A stretch of 64,000 nt of DNA from Shinella granuli (GTDB lineage Bacteria; Pseudomonadota; Alphaproteobacteria; Rhizobiales; Rhizobiaceae): NCBI RefSeq assembly GCF_004341885.1, contig NZ_SLVX01000009.1:124001-188000 (forward strand). Reading direction: 5' to 3'. Numbering within the stretch: the stretch's first letter is position 1; every line of letters begins with the position of its first letter. The notes beneath the pieces are model-generated. The model was given only the letters and a program-made list of their open reading frames with translations. It made no database searches and was not told the origin of the DNA. Below, in pieces: positions 1-7,718 of the stretch. The position numbers and the translations under genes were made by a program.

Positions 1-707
1 CCGAGCCTGGCTATCTCCAGGCCCTGAAGGACCTGTGCCACGACAACGGCGCGCTGTTCATCCTCGACGAGATGATCACCGGGCTTCGCTGGGCGCGCGG
101 CGGTGCGCAGGCGCATTACGCCGTGCAGCCAGACCTTTCCTGCTTCGGCAAGGCGCTGGGCAACGGTTTTGCCATCTCGGCCCTTGCCGGCCAGCGGGAA
201 TACATGGTGCTCGGCGGCATCGAGCAGGTGGAGAAGCCGCGGGTCTTCCTGCTGTCGACGACGCACGGCGCCGAGACCCACGCCATGGCGGCGGCGATCG
301 CCACCATGCATGTCTATGCGCAGGAGCCCGTCATCGAGCATCTGCGCAGCCAGGGGCTGCGGCTGAAGGCGGGGCTTGACCAGGTCATCGCCCGGCACGG
401 CCTGCAACGCCATGTCAATGTCGTCGGGCACCCGGCCTGCCTGTCCTATGGAACGCGGGATGCGACGGGAAAGCCCTCGCAGGCATTGCGCACCCTGCTC
501 CTTCAGGAAACGATCCGCCGCGGCGTGCTCGCCCCGTCGCTGGTGGTGAGCTACTCGCACGGCGACGACGATATAGACCAGACCGTCGATGCCTTCGACG
601 GAGCCCTCCACATCTATCGGCTGGCGCTGGAAGAAGGGGTCGAACGCTACCTCGTGGGCCGGCCCTCGGAGGTCGTCTTCCGTCGCTACAACAGCCGAAA
701 GGAGTAG
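1..707 (+). CDS. Glutamate-1-semialdehyde-type class III aminotransferase (5' truncated)
   Basis: The reading frame is open from base 3, so about 234 C-terminal residues are present and the N-terminus lies outside the window. It is a PLP-dependent class III aminotransferase of the glutamate-1-semialdehyde aminomutase type: the cofactor-binding motif LDEMITG is followed by [10 protein letters not shown], whose Lys should form the Schiff base. The stop is a TAG at 705-707. A haem-pathway HemL would not normally sit beside an NDP-sugar epimerase, so a sugar- or glycan-modifying aminotransferase is more likely (inference). About 110 bases separate it from the next co-directional gene, so it probably belongs to the same cassette. 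Confidence 0.85.
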   Translation, partial: EPGYLQALKDLCHDNGALFILDEMITGLRWARGGAQAHYAVQPDLSCFGKALGNGFAISALAGQREYMVLGGIEQVEKPRVFLLSTTHGAETHAMAAAIATMHVYAQEPVIEHLRSQGLRLKAGLDQVIARHGLQRHVNVVGHPACLSYGTRDATGKPSQALRTLLLQETIRRGVLAPSLVVSYSHGDDDIDQTVDAFDGALHIYRLALEEGVERYLVGRPSEVVFRRYNSRKE

Positions 708-816
708 GGTATCGCGGCGCCTGCGCCGTTCGAGCAGGGGGCGCCGTCTTTGTCCTCAATCGCGGCCGCGACACCCCGCGCCTACCATCCGCGAACATCA
801 GATGGGGGTTTTCGAC

Positions 817-1887
817 ATGAAGGTGCTTGTGACCGGACACCAGGGCTATATCGGCGCCGTGATGGTGCCCTTCCTCTTGCGCGCCGGGCATGACGTGCAT
901 GGCTATGATGCCGGGCTCTACCGGCACTGCGCTTATACGCCGGGCGGCGCGATGTTCGATATCCCGTCCGTGCTGAAGGATGTGCGCGATATCTCCCCCC
1001 GCGACCTCGACGGCTTCGACGCCGTGATCCATCTCGCCGCCCTTTCGAACGATCCGCTCAGCAATCTCGATCCCGAGGTCACCTACGACATCAACCACAG
1101 GGGCAGCGTGCGGGTCGCGCGCGCGGCGAGACAGGCGGGGGTGTCCCGCTTCCTCCTCGCCTCCTCCTGCAGCAACTACGGCCTTGCCGGCGCCGACCTC
1201 GTGGACGAGGATGCGCCGCTCAATCCCGTCTCTGCCTATGGCATTTCCAAGGTGCGGGCCGAGGCCGACATCGCCGAACTTGCGGATGCGCGGTTCTGCC
1301 CGGTCTTCCTGCGCCCCGCGACCGCCTACGGCCTGTCGCCGATGCTGCGCTTCGACATCGTTCTCAACAACCTCGTCGCCTGGGCCGTGACGCAGCACCT
1401 CATCCTCCTGAAATCGGACGGCACGCCCTGGCGGCCGATCGTGCATGTCGAGGATATTTCGCGCGCCTTCCTCGCAGCCCTCGAAGCGCCGGTGAAGAGC
1501 GTCTTCAACGAGGCATTCAATGTCGGCCAGACGGCGCACAATTACCAGATCCGCGAGATCGCCGACGTCGTCGCGCGGATCGTCCCGGGATGCCGGCTGG
1601 AATATGCACAGGAAGCCGGGCCGGACGCGCGCTCCTACCGCGTCGACTTCGGCAAGATCGCCCGTGTTCTGCCGGCGTTTCGGCCGCAATGGGACGTGGT
1701 CGCCGGCGCGCGCCAGCTTTATACGGCCTACAGCAGCGCCGGGCTCAGCCTCGCGGAGTTCGAAGGGCCGCGCTACCAGCGCATCAGCCAGATCCGCCAG
1801 CTCCTCGAAACCGGCGCGATCGACCCGGACCTGCGCTGGCGCCCCGCGGTTCGCAGCCCGGCCGCCATGCGGGAAATCCGCGTTTGA
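817..1887 (+). CDS. NAD-dependent epimerase/dehydratase (extended SDR)
   Basis: A 356-residue extended short-chain dehydrogenase. The N-terminus holds the Rossmann motif GHQGYIG (residues 7-13). An active-site YGISK (YxxxK) follows a serine-rich strand, ASSCSNYG. Such enzymes act on nucleotide-sugars as 4-epimerases, 4,6-dehydratases or 4-reductases; the substrate cannot be read here. I chose ATG 817 because GGGGG lies about 7 bases upstream and the protein then begins directly with MKVLVTG; an in-frame ATG at 802 would add five residues. It ends 9 bases before the DUF4910 gene, which suggests co-transcription. Confidence 0.85.
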   Translation: MKVLVTGHQGYIGAVMVPFLLRAGHDVHGYDAGLYRHCAYTPGGAMFDIPSVLKDVRDISPRDLDGFDAVIHLAALSNDPLSNLDPEVTYDINHRGSVRVARAARQAGVSRFLLASSCSNYGLAGADLVDEDAPLNPVSAYGISKVRAEADIAELADARFCPVFLRPATAYGLSPMLRFDIVLNNLVAWAVTQHLILLKSDGTPWRPIVHVEDISRAFLAALEAPVKSVFNEAFNVGQTAHNYQIREIADVVARIVPGCRLEYAQEAGPDARSYRVDFGKIARVLPAFRPQWDVVAGARQLYTAYSSAGLSLAEFEGPRYQRISQIRQLLETGAIDPDLRWRPAVRSPAAMREIRV

Positions 1888-1896
1888 GGCGATGGC

Positions 1897-3228
1897 ATGA
1901 ACGAGGCCACACGATTTCCCCCCGGAGCCTTGCCGGGCGACACGGCCGATCCGGGCCGCGCGCTTTTTGCGCTCGTCGCCCGGCTCTTTCCGATCTGCCG
2001 AAGCATCACCGGCAACGGCGTGCGCGAAACCCTCGCCATCCTGTCGGAGCATGTCGACATCGCGGTGCGGGAGGTGCCGACGGGCACGCAGGTGTTCGAC
2101 TGGACGGTGCCGAAGGAATGGACCGTGCGCGGCGCCTTCCTGCGCACGGCAAACGGCCGGACCGTGGTGGATTTCGCCGACTCGAACCTCCATCTCATGA
2201 ATTACAGCGAGCCGGTCTTGCGCCGCCTGTCGCTGGAAGAGCTGAGACCGCATCTCCACACGCTGCCCGACCAGCCGGACCTGATCCCCTACCGCACCAG
2301 TTACTACAGCCGCGACTGGGGTTTCTGCATGACCCATCGCGACTACCTCGCCCTGCCCGACGAGGAGTACGAGGTCTTCATCGATACGGAGCTTGCCGAT
2401 GGGGCGCTGACCTATGGCGAGGTCTTCCTGCCGGGCGAAACGGATCGCGAGGTCCTGTTCTCCGCCCATATCTGCCATCCTTCGCTGGCGAACGACAATT
2501 GCTCGGGCCTTGCTGTTCTGGCCCTTCTTGCGCAAACGCTGGCGCGGCGGCGCAACCGTTTCGGCTACCGCTTCCTCTTCGCGCCGGGCACCATAGGGGC
2601 GCTCTGCTGGCTGGCCGCAAATGAAGAGGCAACGCGCCGCATCGATCACGGCCTGGTCGTCTCCTGCATCGGTGACGGCGGCGGTCCGGTCTACAAGCGC
2701 AGCCGCCGCGGTGACGCGGTCATCGACCGGGCGGTCGATGCCGTGCGCTGCGAAGGGCGGCGGGTTGCCACGGTGGATTTCAGCCCTTTCGGCTATGACG
2801 AACGCCAGTTCTGCTCGCCGGGCTTCAACCTTCCGGTCGGCCTCCTGCAACGCAGCGCCTTCGGCTCCTTCCCGCAATACCATACCTCGGCCGACAACCT
2901 GGACCTGGTGCAGCCGCAACACCTGGCATCCTCCTTCCGGATGATCCTCGATATCGTGGAGGTTCTGGAGGGGGACTGGCTGCCGCTGAACCTTTCGCCG
3001 AAAGGCGAGCCGCAGCTCGGGCGGCGCGGGCTCTATTCGGCGACCGGCGGGCACAAGGTTACCTCGGATGTCACGATGGGCTACCTCTGGGTCCTCAATC
3101 TGGCGGATGGCGCTCATACCCTTCTCGATATCGCCCGCCGTTCCGGCCTGCCCTTCCGCGATATCGCCGAGGCCGCCGCCCGGCTGAAGGCCGGCGGGCT
3201 GCTGGCCGATGCGGGGCCGTCAGCCTGA
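1897..3228 (+). CDS. DUF4910/DUF2172 M28-like aminopeptidase-fold protein
   Basis: 443 residues. The core resembles the DUF4910 aminopeptidase-like family. The likely metal-binding motif AHICHPSLANDN spans residues 190-201 (H191 or H194, D200), and QYHTSADN (H329) provides a later metal ligand. The last 60 or so residues look like a small winged helix (LLDIARRSGLPFRDIAEAA), as in this family. Members recur in polysaccharide and O-antigen loci beside C-methyltransferases and cytidylyltransferases, but no reaction has been settled to my knowledge. Amide or peptide hydrolysis on a glycan precursor is an inference. Its end overlaps the end of the convergent rfbC by 9 bases. Confidence 0.8.
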   Translation: MNEATRFPPGALPGDTADPGRALFALVARLFPICRSITGNGVRETLAILSEHVDIAVREVPTGTQVFDWTVPKEWTVRGAFLRTANGRTVVDFADSNLHLMNYSEPVLRRLSLEELRPHLHTLPDQPDLIPYRTSYYSRDWGFCMTHRDYLALPDEEYEVFIDTELADGALTYGEVFLPGETDREVLFSAHICHPSLANDNCSGLAVLALLAQTLARRRNRFGYRFLFAPGTIGALCWLAANEEATRRIDHGLVVSCIGDGGGPVYKRSRRGDAVIDRAVDAVRCEGRRVATVDFSPFGYDERQFCSPGFNLPVGLLQRSAFGSFPQYHTSADNLDLVQPQHLASSFRMILDIVEVLEGDWLPLNLSPKGEPQLGRRGLYSATGGHKVTSDVTMGYLWVLNLADGAHTLLDIARRSGLPFRDIAEAAARLKAGGLLADAGPSA

Positions 3229-3750
3229 GAGCAACGGCCAGTTCCTGTCCTTGTCCGACATGGCGGAGGGCGTGGCCGGCCAGTCGATGCCGAGCGCCGG
3301 ATCGTCGTAGCGGAGGCCGCGGCTTGCCGCCTGTTCATAGCGCGCCGATATGAGGTAGCCGACCGCGACATCCTCGGTGAGCGACAGGAAGCCGTGCGCA
3401 AACCCCTCGGGAATATAGAGTTGCCGCATGTTCTGCTCGGTAAGTTCCGCCGCCGTCCAGCGAAGATAGGTATGCGACCGCGGCCGCAGATCGACCGCGA
3501 CATCCCAGATCGCCCCCTTGAGGCAGGACACCAGCTTCACCTCGCCATGCGGCTCCTCCTGGAAATGCAGGCCGCGAAGCGTATGCCTTTGCCGCGAGCG
3601 GGAAAGGCTGTGCTGCACGAAATGGTGCTCGAGCCCATGCTGCTCCATCTCGTCGACGCAGAAGGTTCGCGCGAAGGAACCACGCTCGTCCGCAACGGGA
3701 CATGACCCGATCAACCATACGCCTTCGAGATCAGTTTGGGCGAACAACAT
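3220..3750 (-). CDS. rfbC: dTDP-4-dehydrorhamnose 3,5-epimerase family (RmlC-type)
   Basis: 176 residues, close to the usual 180-185 of RmlC. Visible family features are DERGSFARTF near the N-terminus, RGLHFQ with the catalytic His (H62), K72, and Tyr132 in VGYLIS. The enzyme epimerises C3 and C5 of a 4-keto-6-deoxy-NDP-sugar in the cytoplasm. A strong ribosome site (GGGAGGA) precedes the ATG. It is the only minus-strand gene inside the plus-strand sugar cassette. No rmlA, rmlB or rmlD is present, so the partner enzymes are elsewhere or the substrate is the CDP-type sugar made by the neighbours. Confidence 0.9.
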   Translation of the reverse strand: MLFAQTDLEGVWLIGSCPVADERGSFARTFCVDEMEQHGLEHHFVQHSLSRSRQRHTLRGLHFQEEPHGEVKLVSCLKGAIWDVAVDLRPRSHTYLRWTAAELTEQNMRQLYIPEGFAHGFLSLTEDVAVGYLISARYEQAASRGLRYDDPALGIDWPATPSAMSDKDRNWPLLSG

Positions 3751-4036
3751 GACATCCTCCCTTCCGGGGACGCGCTATCCTGCCGCATGCGATGGTGCTG
3801 CCAAGTGCTGCTTCCGACGTATTCTGGCGGGCCGGCCGGCCTATAGTTAGGAAAATCTTACCCCCTGGTTCGAAATGCTACGCCTTTCAGACAGGGTGTC
3901 TGTTCGCATGGCAGTATCGTAACTGCCGTACCACTCGCCTAATCTGACAGTGGGCCAAGAGACGATTTCAATTTGGAAAGCTGTTCACGTTCAGCTTTTC
4001 GTTCCCGTTCTGTCGAATTTTCTGTGGAGACGGTAG
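3751..4036. promoter_or_regulatory. Divergent promoter region with two inverted repeats
   Basis: This is the only divergent gap in the sugar cassette, between rfbC and the C-methyltransferase. It holds two short perfect inverted repeats in tandem: CAGACA-GGG-TGTCTG at 3888-3902 and GGCAGT-ATCGTA-ACTGCC at 3910-3927. Their position suits operators or a leader hairpin for the plus-strand operon. No gene is seen in the gap. Confidence 0.4.
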
Positions 4037-5332
4037 ATGAGCTCGCAGATTAGTCCTTCGCTTTCGTACGCATCCGATATTTCCTTGAAACCGAGCTGCC
4101 GTTTGTGCGGTACGGCACTGAACCATACTGTCGTTGATCTCGGCATGTCGCCGCCTTGCGAAAGTTTTCGTCAGGAAAACGAGCTCGGACGCATGGAGGA
4201 ATATTATCCGCTCCATGTCCGTGTCTGCGAAGAATGCATGCTCGTCCAACTGGAGGAGTATGTCAGCCGCGAAAGCATCTTTGAGGAGTATGCCTATTTC
4301 TCGTCCTACTCCACGAGCTGGGTGGCGCATGCGAAACGCTACTGCGAAGGGATGATCGACCGGTTCGCCCTCGATGGCGAGAGCTTCGTCGTGGAGGTCG
4401 CCAGCAATGACGGCTACCTGCTCCAGCATTTCGTGGCGCGCGGCATTCCGGTGCTCGGCATCGAGCCGGCCGCCAATGTGGCGAAGGCCGCCATCGCCAG
4501 GAACGTGCCGACGAAGATCGCCTTCTTCGGGCGGCGGCTTGCCGACGACATGGTCGCGGCCGGCCAGCAGGCAGACCTGATCGCCGCCAACAACGTTCTG
4601 GCGCAGGTGCCCGACCTCAACGACTTCCTCGCCGGCATGAACCGCATCCTCAAGCCGCACGGGGTCATCACGCTGGAATTTCCCCATGTCGCGATGCTTC
4701 TGGCGCACAACCAGTTCGACACGATCTACCACGAGCATTTCTCCTACTTCTCCCTGCTCACGGTGCAGATCGCCGCGCGGCTGCACGGCCTTGAGGTTTT
4801 CGACGTGGAGGAACTGCCCACCCATGGCGGTTCGCTGCGGGTCTATCTCGGCCATGCCGGCGCGCGCAGCGTGATCAGCCCCCGCGTCGCCGACCTCCTG
4901 GGACAGGAACGACGCGCCGGGCTCCATACGGTGGAGGCCTATACGTCCTTTGCAGCCAGGGCCCGCAAGGCCAAGCGCAACCTGCTCTTTTTCCTCATCG
5001 GCGTGAAGGAGCGCGGCGGGTGCATCTGCGGCTACGGCGCCCCCGGCAAGGGCAACACGCTGCTCAACTATTGCGGCATCGGCACGGACTTCCTCGATTT
5101 CACCGTCGACCGCAATCCCTACAAGCATGGCCGGTTCACGCCGGGAATGCACATTCCCATCCTGCCCGTCGACGCGATCGACCGGCACAAGCCGGATTAC
5201 ATCCTGATCCTGCCCTGGAACCTCAAGGACGAGATCGTCGCCCAGATGCGCCATGTCGGCGAATGGGGCGCGAAATTCATCGTCCCGATCCCCGATGTCA
5301 GCATCATCGATCCCTCGGAGGCCTGGTCATGA
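4037..5332 (+). CDS. Zinc-finger class I SAM C-methyltransferase (TylC3-like)
   Basis: 431 residues with the three-part layout of NDP-sugar C-methyltransferases. An N-terminal zinc site is made by C21/C24 and C64/C67. A SAM-binding Rossmann domain starts at VEVASNDGYLL (about 119-129), and the C-terminal domain contains YGAPGKGNTLLNY. The family adds a methyl carbon to a keto-sugar carbon, giving branched sugars; the position here is unknown. GGAG lies about 9 bases before ATG 4037. The stop overlaps the start of the cytidylyltransferase (ATGA at 5329-5332), so the two are translationally coupled. Confidence 0.88.
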   Translation: MSSQISPSLSYASDISLKPSCRLCGTALNHTVVDLGMSPPCESFRQENELGRMEEYYPLHVRVCEECMLVQLEEYVSRESIFEEYAYFSSYSTSWVAHAKRYCEGMIDRFALDGESFVVEVASNDGYLLQHFVARGIPVLGIEPAANVAKAAIARNVPTKIAFFGRRLADDMVAAGQQADLIAANNVLAQVPDLNDFLAGMNRILKPHGVITLEFPHVAMLLAHNQFDTIYHEHFSYFSLLTVQIAARLHGLEVFDVEELPTHGGSLRVYLGHAGARSVISPRVADLLGQERRAGLHTVEAYTSFAARARKAKRNLLFFLIGVKERGGCICGYGAPGKGNTLLNYCGIGTDFLDFTVDRNPYKHGRFTPGMHIPILPVDAIDRHKPDYILILPWNLKDEIVAQMRHVGEWGAKFIVPIPDVSIIDPSEAWS

Positions 5333-6141
5333 AGGTCGTGCTTTTCTGCGGTGGCCGGGGCACGCGCATCCGGGAATATTCCGAAAGCATCCCCAAGCCC
5401 ATGATCCCGCTCGGCACCCAGCCGATCCTGCGTCACGTCATGCAGTACTACGCCTCCTACGGGCATGACGATTTCACCCTCTGCCTTGGCTACAAGGCGG
5501 ATGTCATCAAGGGATTCTTCCTGAATTGCCGGCCGCAAACCTTTTCGGACTGCGTGGTGTCCGGCGAGGGCCGGGTCGAACTTCTTGGCGAGGCGCAGGA
5601 GCAATGGCGCGTGGCGCTGATCGACACAGGCATCTGGCGTAACATCGGTGAGCGCCTGTGGGCCGTGCGCGACCATGTGATGAGTGAGCGAATGTTCCTC
5701 GCCAACTACAGCGACGGCCTGACCGATGTCGATCTCGACGACATGGTCGCCCGCTTCGAGGCCAGCGGCAAGATCGCCTGCTTCCTCGCGGTCAGGCCGC
5801 CGCTGACCTATCATCTCGCCGACATCGACGCGACCGGCCGGGTGGTCGAGTTCCGCTCGTCGGACACATCGGAAATCTGGATCAACGGCGGCTACTTCCT
5901 GATGCGCCGCGAGATCTTCGACTATATGCGGGAGGGTGAGGAGCTGGTGCTCGAACCCTTCGCGCGGCTGATCGCGGACGACATGCTGATGGCCTACAAG
6001 CATGAGGGCTTCTGGCGGTCGATGGATACGCTGCGCGACTGGCAGGTGCTGGAGGAAATGGTCGAGCGCGGCGAGATGCCGTGGGTGCGCCGGGCGGCGG
6101 CCGGCCGGGTCTCCAGCCTTCGGATGGCAGGCCGTTCATGA
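5329..6141 (+). CDS. Glucose-1-phosphate cytidylyltransferase-like nucleotidyltransferase
   Basis: 270 residues, near the 257 of RfbF. It starts with the nucleotidyltransferase signature FCGGRGTRIRE and continues with PKPMIPLG. Later INGGYFLM and FWRSMDTLRDW match the RfbF-type C-terminal region. It should couple a hexose-1-phosphate to a nucleotide, typically CTP to give CDP-glucose, the entry point to 3,6-dideoxy and branched sugars. ATGA overlaps join it to the methyltransferase before it and the PIG-L gene after it (6138-6141), marking a tight operon. Nucleotide choice cannot be proven from sequence alone. Confidence 0.88.
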   Translation: MKVVLFCGGRGTRIREYSESIPKPMIPLGTQPILRHVMQYYASYGHDDFTLCLGYKADVIKGFFLNCRPQTFSDCVVSGEGRVELLGEAQEQWRVALIDTGIWRNIGERLWAVRDHVMSERMFLANYSDGLTDVDLDDMVARFEASGKIACFLAVRPPLTYHLADIDATGRVVEFRSSDTSEIWINGGYFLMRREIFDYMREGEELVLEPFARLIADDMLMAYKHEGFWRSMDTLRDWQVLEEMVERGEMPWVRRAAAGRVSSLRMAGRS

Positions 6142-6791
6142 AAACGCTGTCGATAGCCTCCGCCGGGCACCCGTTGAAGATCCTTTGCCTCGGCGCGCAT
6201 GCCGACGACATCGAGATCGGAGCGGGCGGCACGATCCTCGGCCTGATCGCGGCCGGCGTGAAGCTCGACGTCTACTGGTGCGTGCTGAGCGCAACGCCGG
6301 AGCGCGCGTTGGAAACCCGACGTTCGGCGGCCGCCTTTCTCGAGGGCGCTGCCGCCGCGGTGGTGGAGGTCTGCGGCTTCGAGGACAGCTACTTTCCGAG
6401 CCAGAGCCGCGAGATAAAGCAGTTCCTGCTGGCATTGCGCGCGCGCGTGGAGCCGGAGGTGATCTTCACGCATAGCCGCTTCGATGCGCATCAGGACCAT
6501 CAGGAGTTGAACAGGCTGACCACGAATGTCTTCCGCGACCACCTCGTGCTGGAATACGAGGTTCCGAAATGGGACGGGGACTTCACGGAGCGCAACACCT
6601 ATGTGCCGCTGCTGCCGGGAATGATCGAGCGCAAGATTGACCTGCTCATGGAGCATTTTGCGACGCAAAGATCGAAGGACTGGTTCCACGAGGACGTGTT
6701 TCGAGGCGTTGCGCGCATGCGCGGAATGGAATGCCGTTCGCCCTCGCTGTTCGCGGAGGCGTTTACTGTAAGAAAATTGGCTCTCGTTTAA
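6138..6791 (+). CDS. PIG-L/LmbE family deacetylase
   Basis: 217 residues. The metal-binding motif AHADDIE (H21, D23, D24) is the family's A/P-H-x-D-D-E signature, and a second histidine cluster occurs at FDAHQDHQE. The family removes N-acetyl groups from glycan or glycoconjugate substrates with a divalent metal. The start at 6138 overlaps the previous stop; longer in-frame extensions would run into the cytidylyltransferase. In this cassette it may deacetylate an amino sugar, possibly one made by the aminotransferase at the left edge (inference). Confidence 0.88.
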   Translation: MKTLSIASAGHPLKILCLGAHADDIEIGAGGTILGLIAAGVKLDVYWCVLSATPERALETRRSAAAFLEGAAAAVVEVCGFEDSYFPSQSREIKQFLLALRARVEPEVIFTHSRFDAHQDHQELNRLTTNVFRDHLVLEYEVPKWDGDFTERNTYVPLLPGMIERKIDLLMEHFATQRSKDWFHEDVFRGVARMRGMECRSPSLFAEAFTVRKLALV

Positions 6792-6895
6792 GTGGATTCA
6801 CCTTCACGAAACGTTAACGCTAATAAAGCGGAGCGAGGCACAAGCGGAAATAGATCAGGACTCGGATTTCGAACCAGGAGTTAGCGAGGGATACC

Positions 6896-7693
6896 ATGGC
6901 GAAAGACGAAACATTTTTGGAGAGGCAGTCAATCGATATCTTTCGATCACGGAACTCGCTCGGCGTCGAGCGGCGGGAGGCCGTGAGCGAGCGAGTTGAG
7001 TATCCGTCGCAAACCTACGCGGCAAACGATTACCTGGCGATCTTCGACAAACGGAACCTCGACCGGGAATGCCTGGCGAACAGTCTCATTTCCCACCAGA
7101 TCGGCATCAGCATCTTCACCTTCTCGGGCATCGCAAGCTGGCAGCAATGCAAGTCGACGCTCGGCACCCTCAGGGTCGCATTGATCAACATCGGCAGCAA
7201 CGACATCACGGATGTTTCGGTTCGCCAGGAAATCACCCAGCTCGTGACGACGCTGGAGCCGGTGCCGGTCGTGGTGCTCTCCAACAGCCAGACGCTGGAC
7301 CATGTGCTGCAGGCCATCGATCTCGGCGTGCATGGCTTCATTCCAAGTTCCGTCGACATCGACGTGTGCATCGAGGCGATCGGACTGGCGATTGCCGGAG
7401 GGCAATTCGTGCCGGCAAGCAGCGTGCTTGCGATGCGCGGGCTCGTCGGGGGCTTCGTTGCCCGCAAGGCGATCCGTTCCGCCTTCACGGTACGCCAGAC
7501 GGCCGTCGCCGAAGCGCTGCGCCGCGGCAAGGCGAACAAGATGATCGCACGGGAACTCAATCTCTGCGAAAGCACCGTCAAGGTGCATATCAGGAACATC
7601 ATGAAGAAGCTCGGCGCCACGAACCGCACCGAGGTCGCATGCAAGGTCGGCGACCTCCTGCCCGACGCCGAGCATCATCTCGACCGGGTCTAG
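6896..7693 (+). CDS. LuxR-family regulator with degenerate receiver domain
   Basis: 265 residues. The C-terminal LuxR/NarL helix-turn-helix is clear at about 196-255 (IARELNLCESTVKVHIRNIMKKLG). The middle (about 45-175) has the fold pattern of a NarL receiver. However, the strand that should end in the phospho-acceptor Asp reads VALINIG, with Asn98 in its place, and the conserved Lys is replaced in GFIPSS. It is therefore probably not controlled by phosphorylation. GAGGG precedes ATG 6896. It lies 25 bases upstream of the co-polymerase gene, so it is probably a local regulator of exopolysaccharide export. Confidence 0.82.
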   Translation: MAKDETFLERQSIDIFRSRNSLGVERREAVSERVEYPSQTYAANDYLAIFDKRNLDRECLANSLISHQIGISIFTFSGIASWQQCKSTLGTLRVALINIGSNDITDVSVRQEITQLVTTLEPVPVVVLSNSQTLDHVLQAIDLGVHGFIPSSVDIDVCIEAIGLAIAGGQFVPASSVLAMRGLVGGFVARKAIRSAFTVRQTAVAEALRRGKANKMIARELNLCESTVKVHIRNIMKKLGATNRTEVACKVGDLLPDAEHHLDRV

Positions 7694-7718
7694 AACGCCC
7701 CGCAACAGGAATAGTGTC

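Noticed and set aside
415-3117. 900-codon open frame on the minus strand across the sugar genes
   Set aside because: Antisense shadow in GC-rich DNA: low-complexity Arg/Ala-rich translation with no domain pattern, fully overlapping two well-supported genes.
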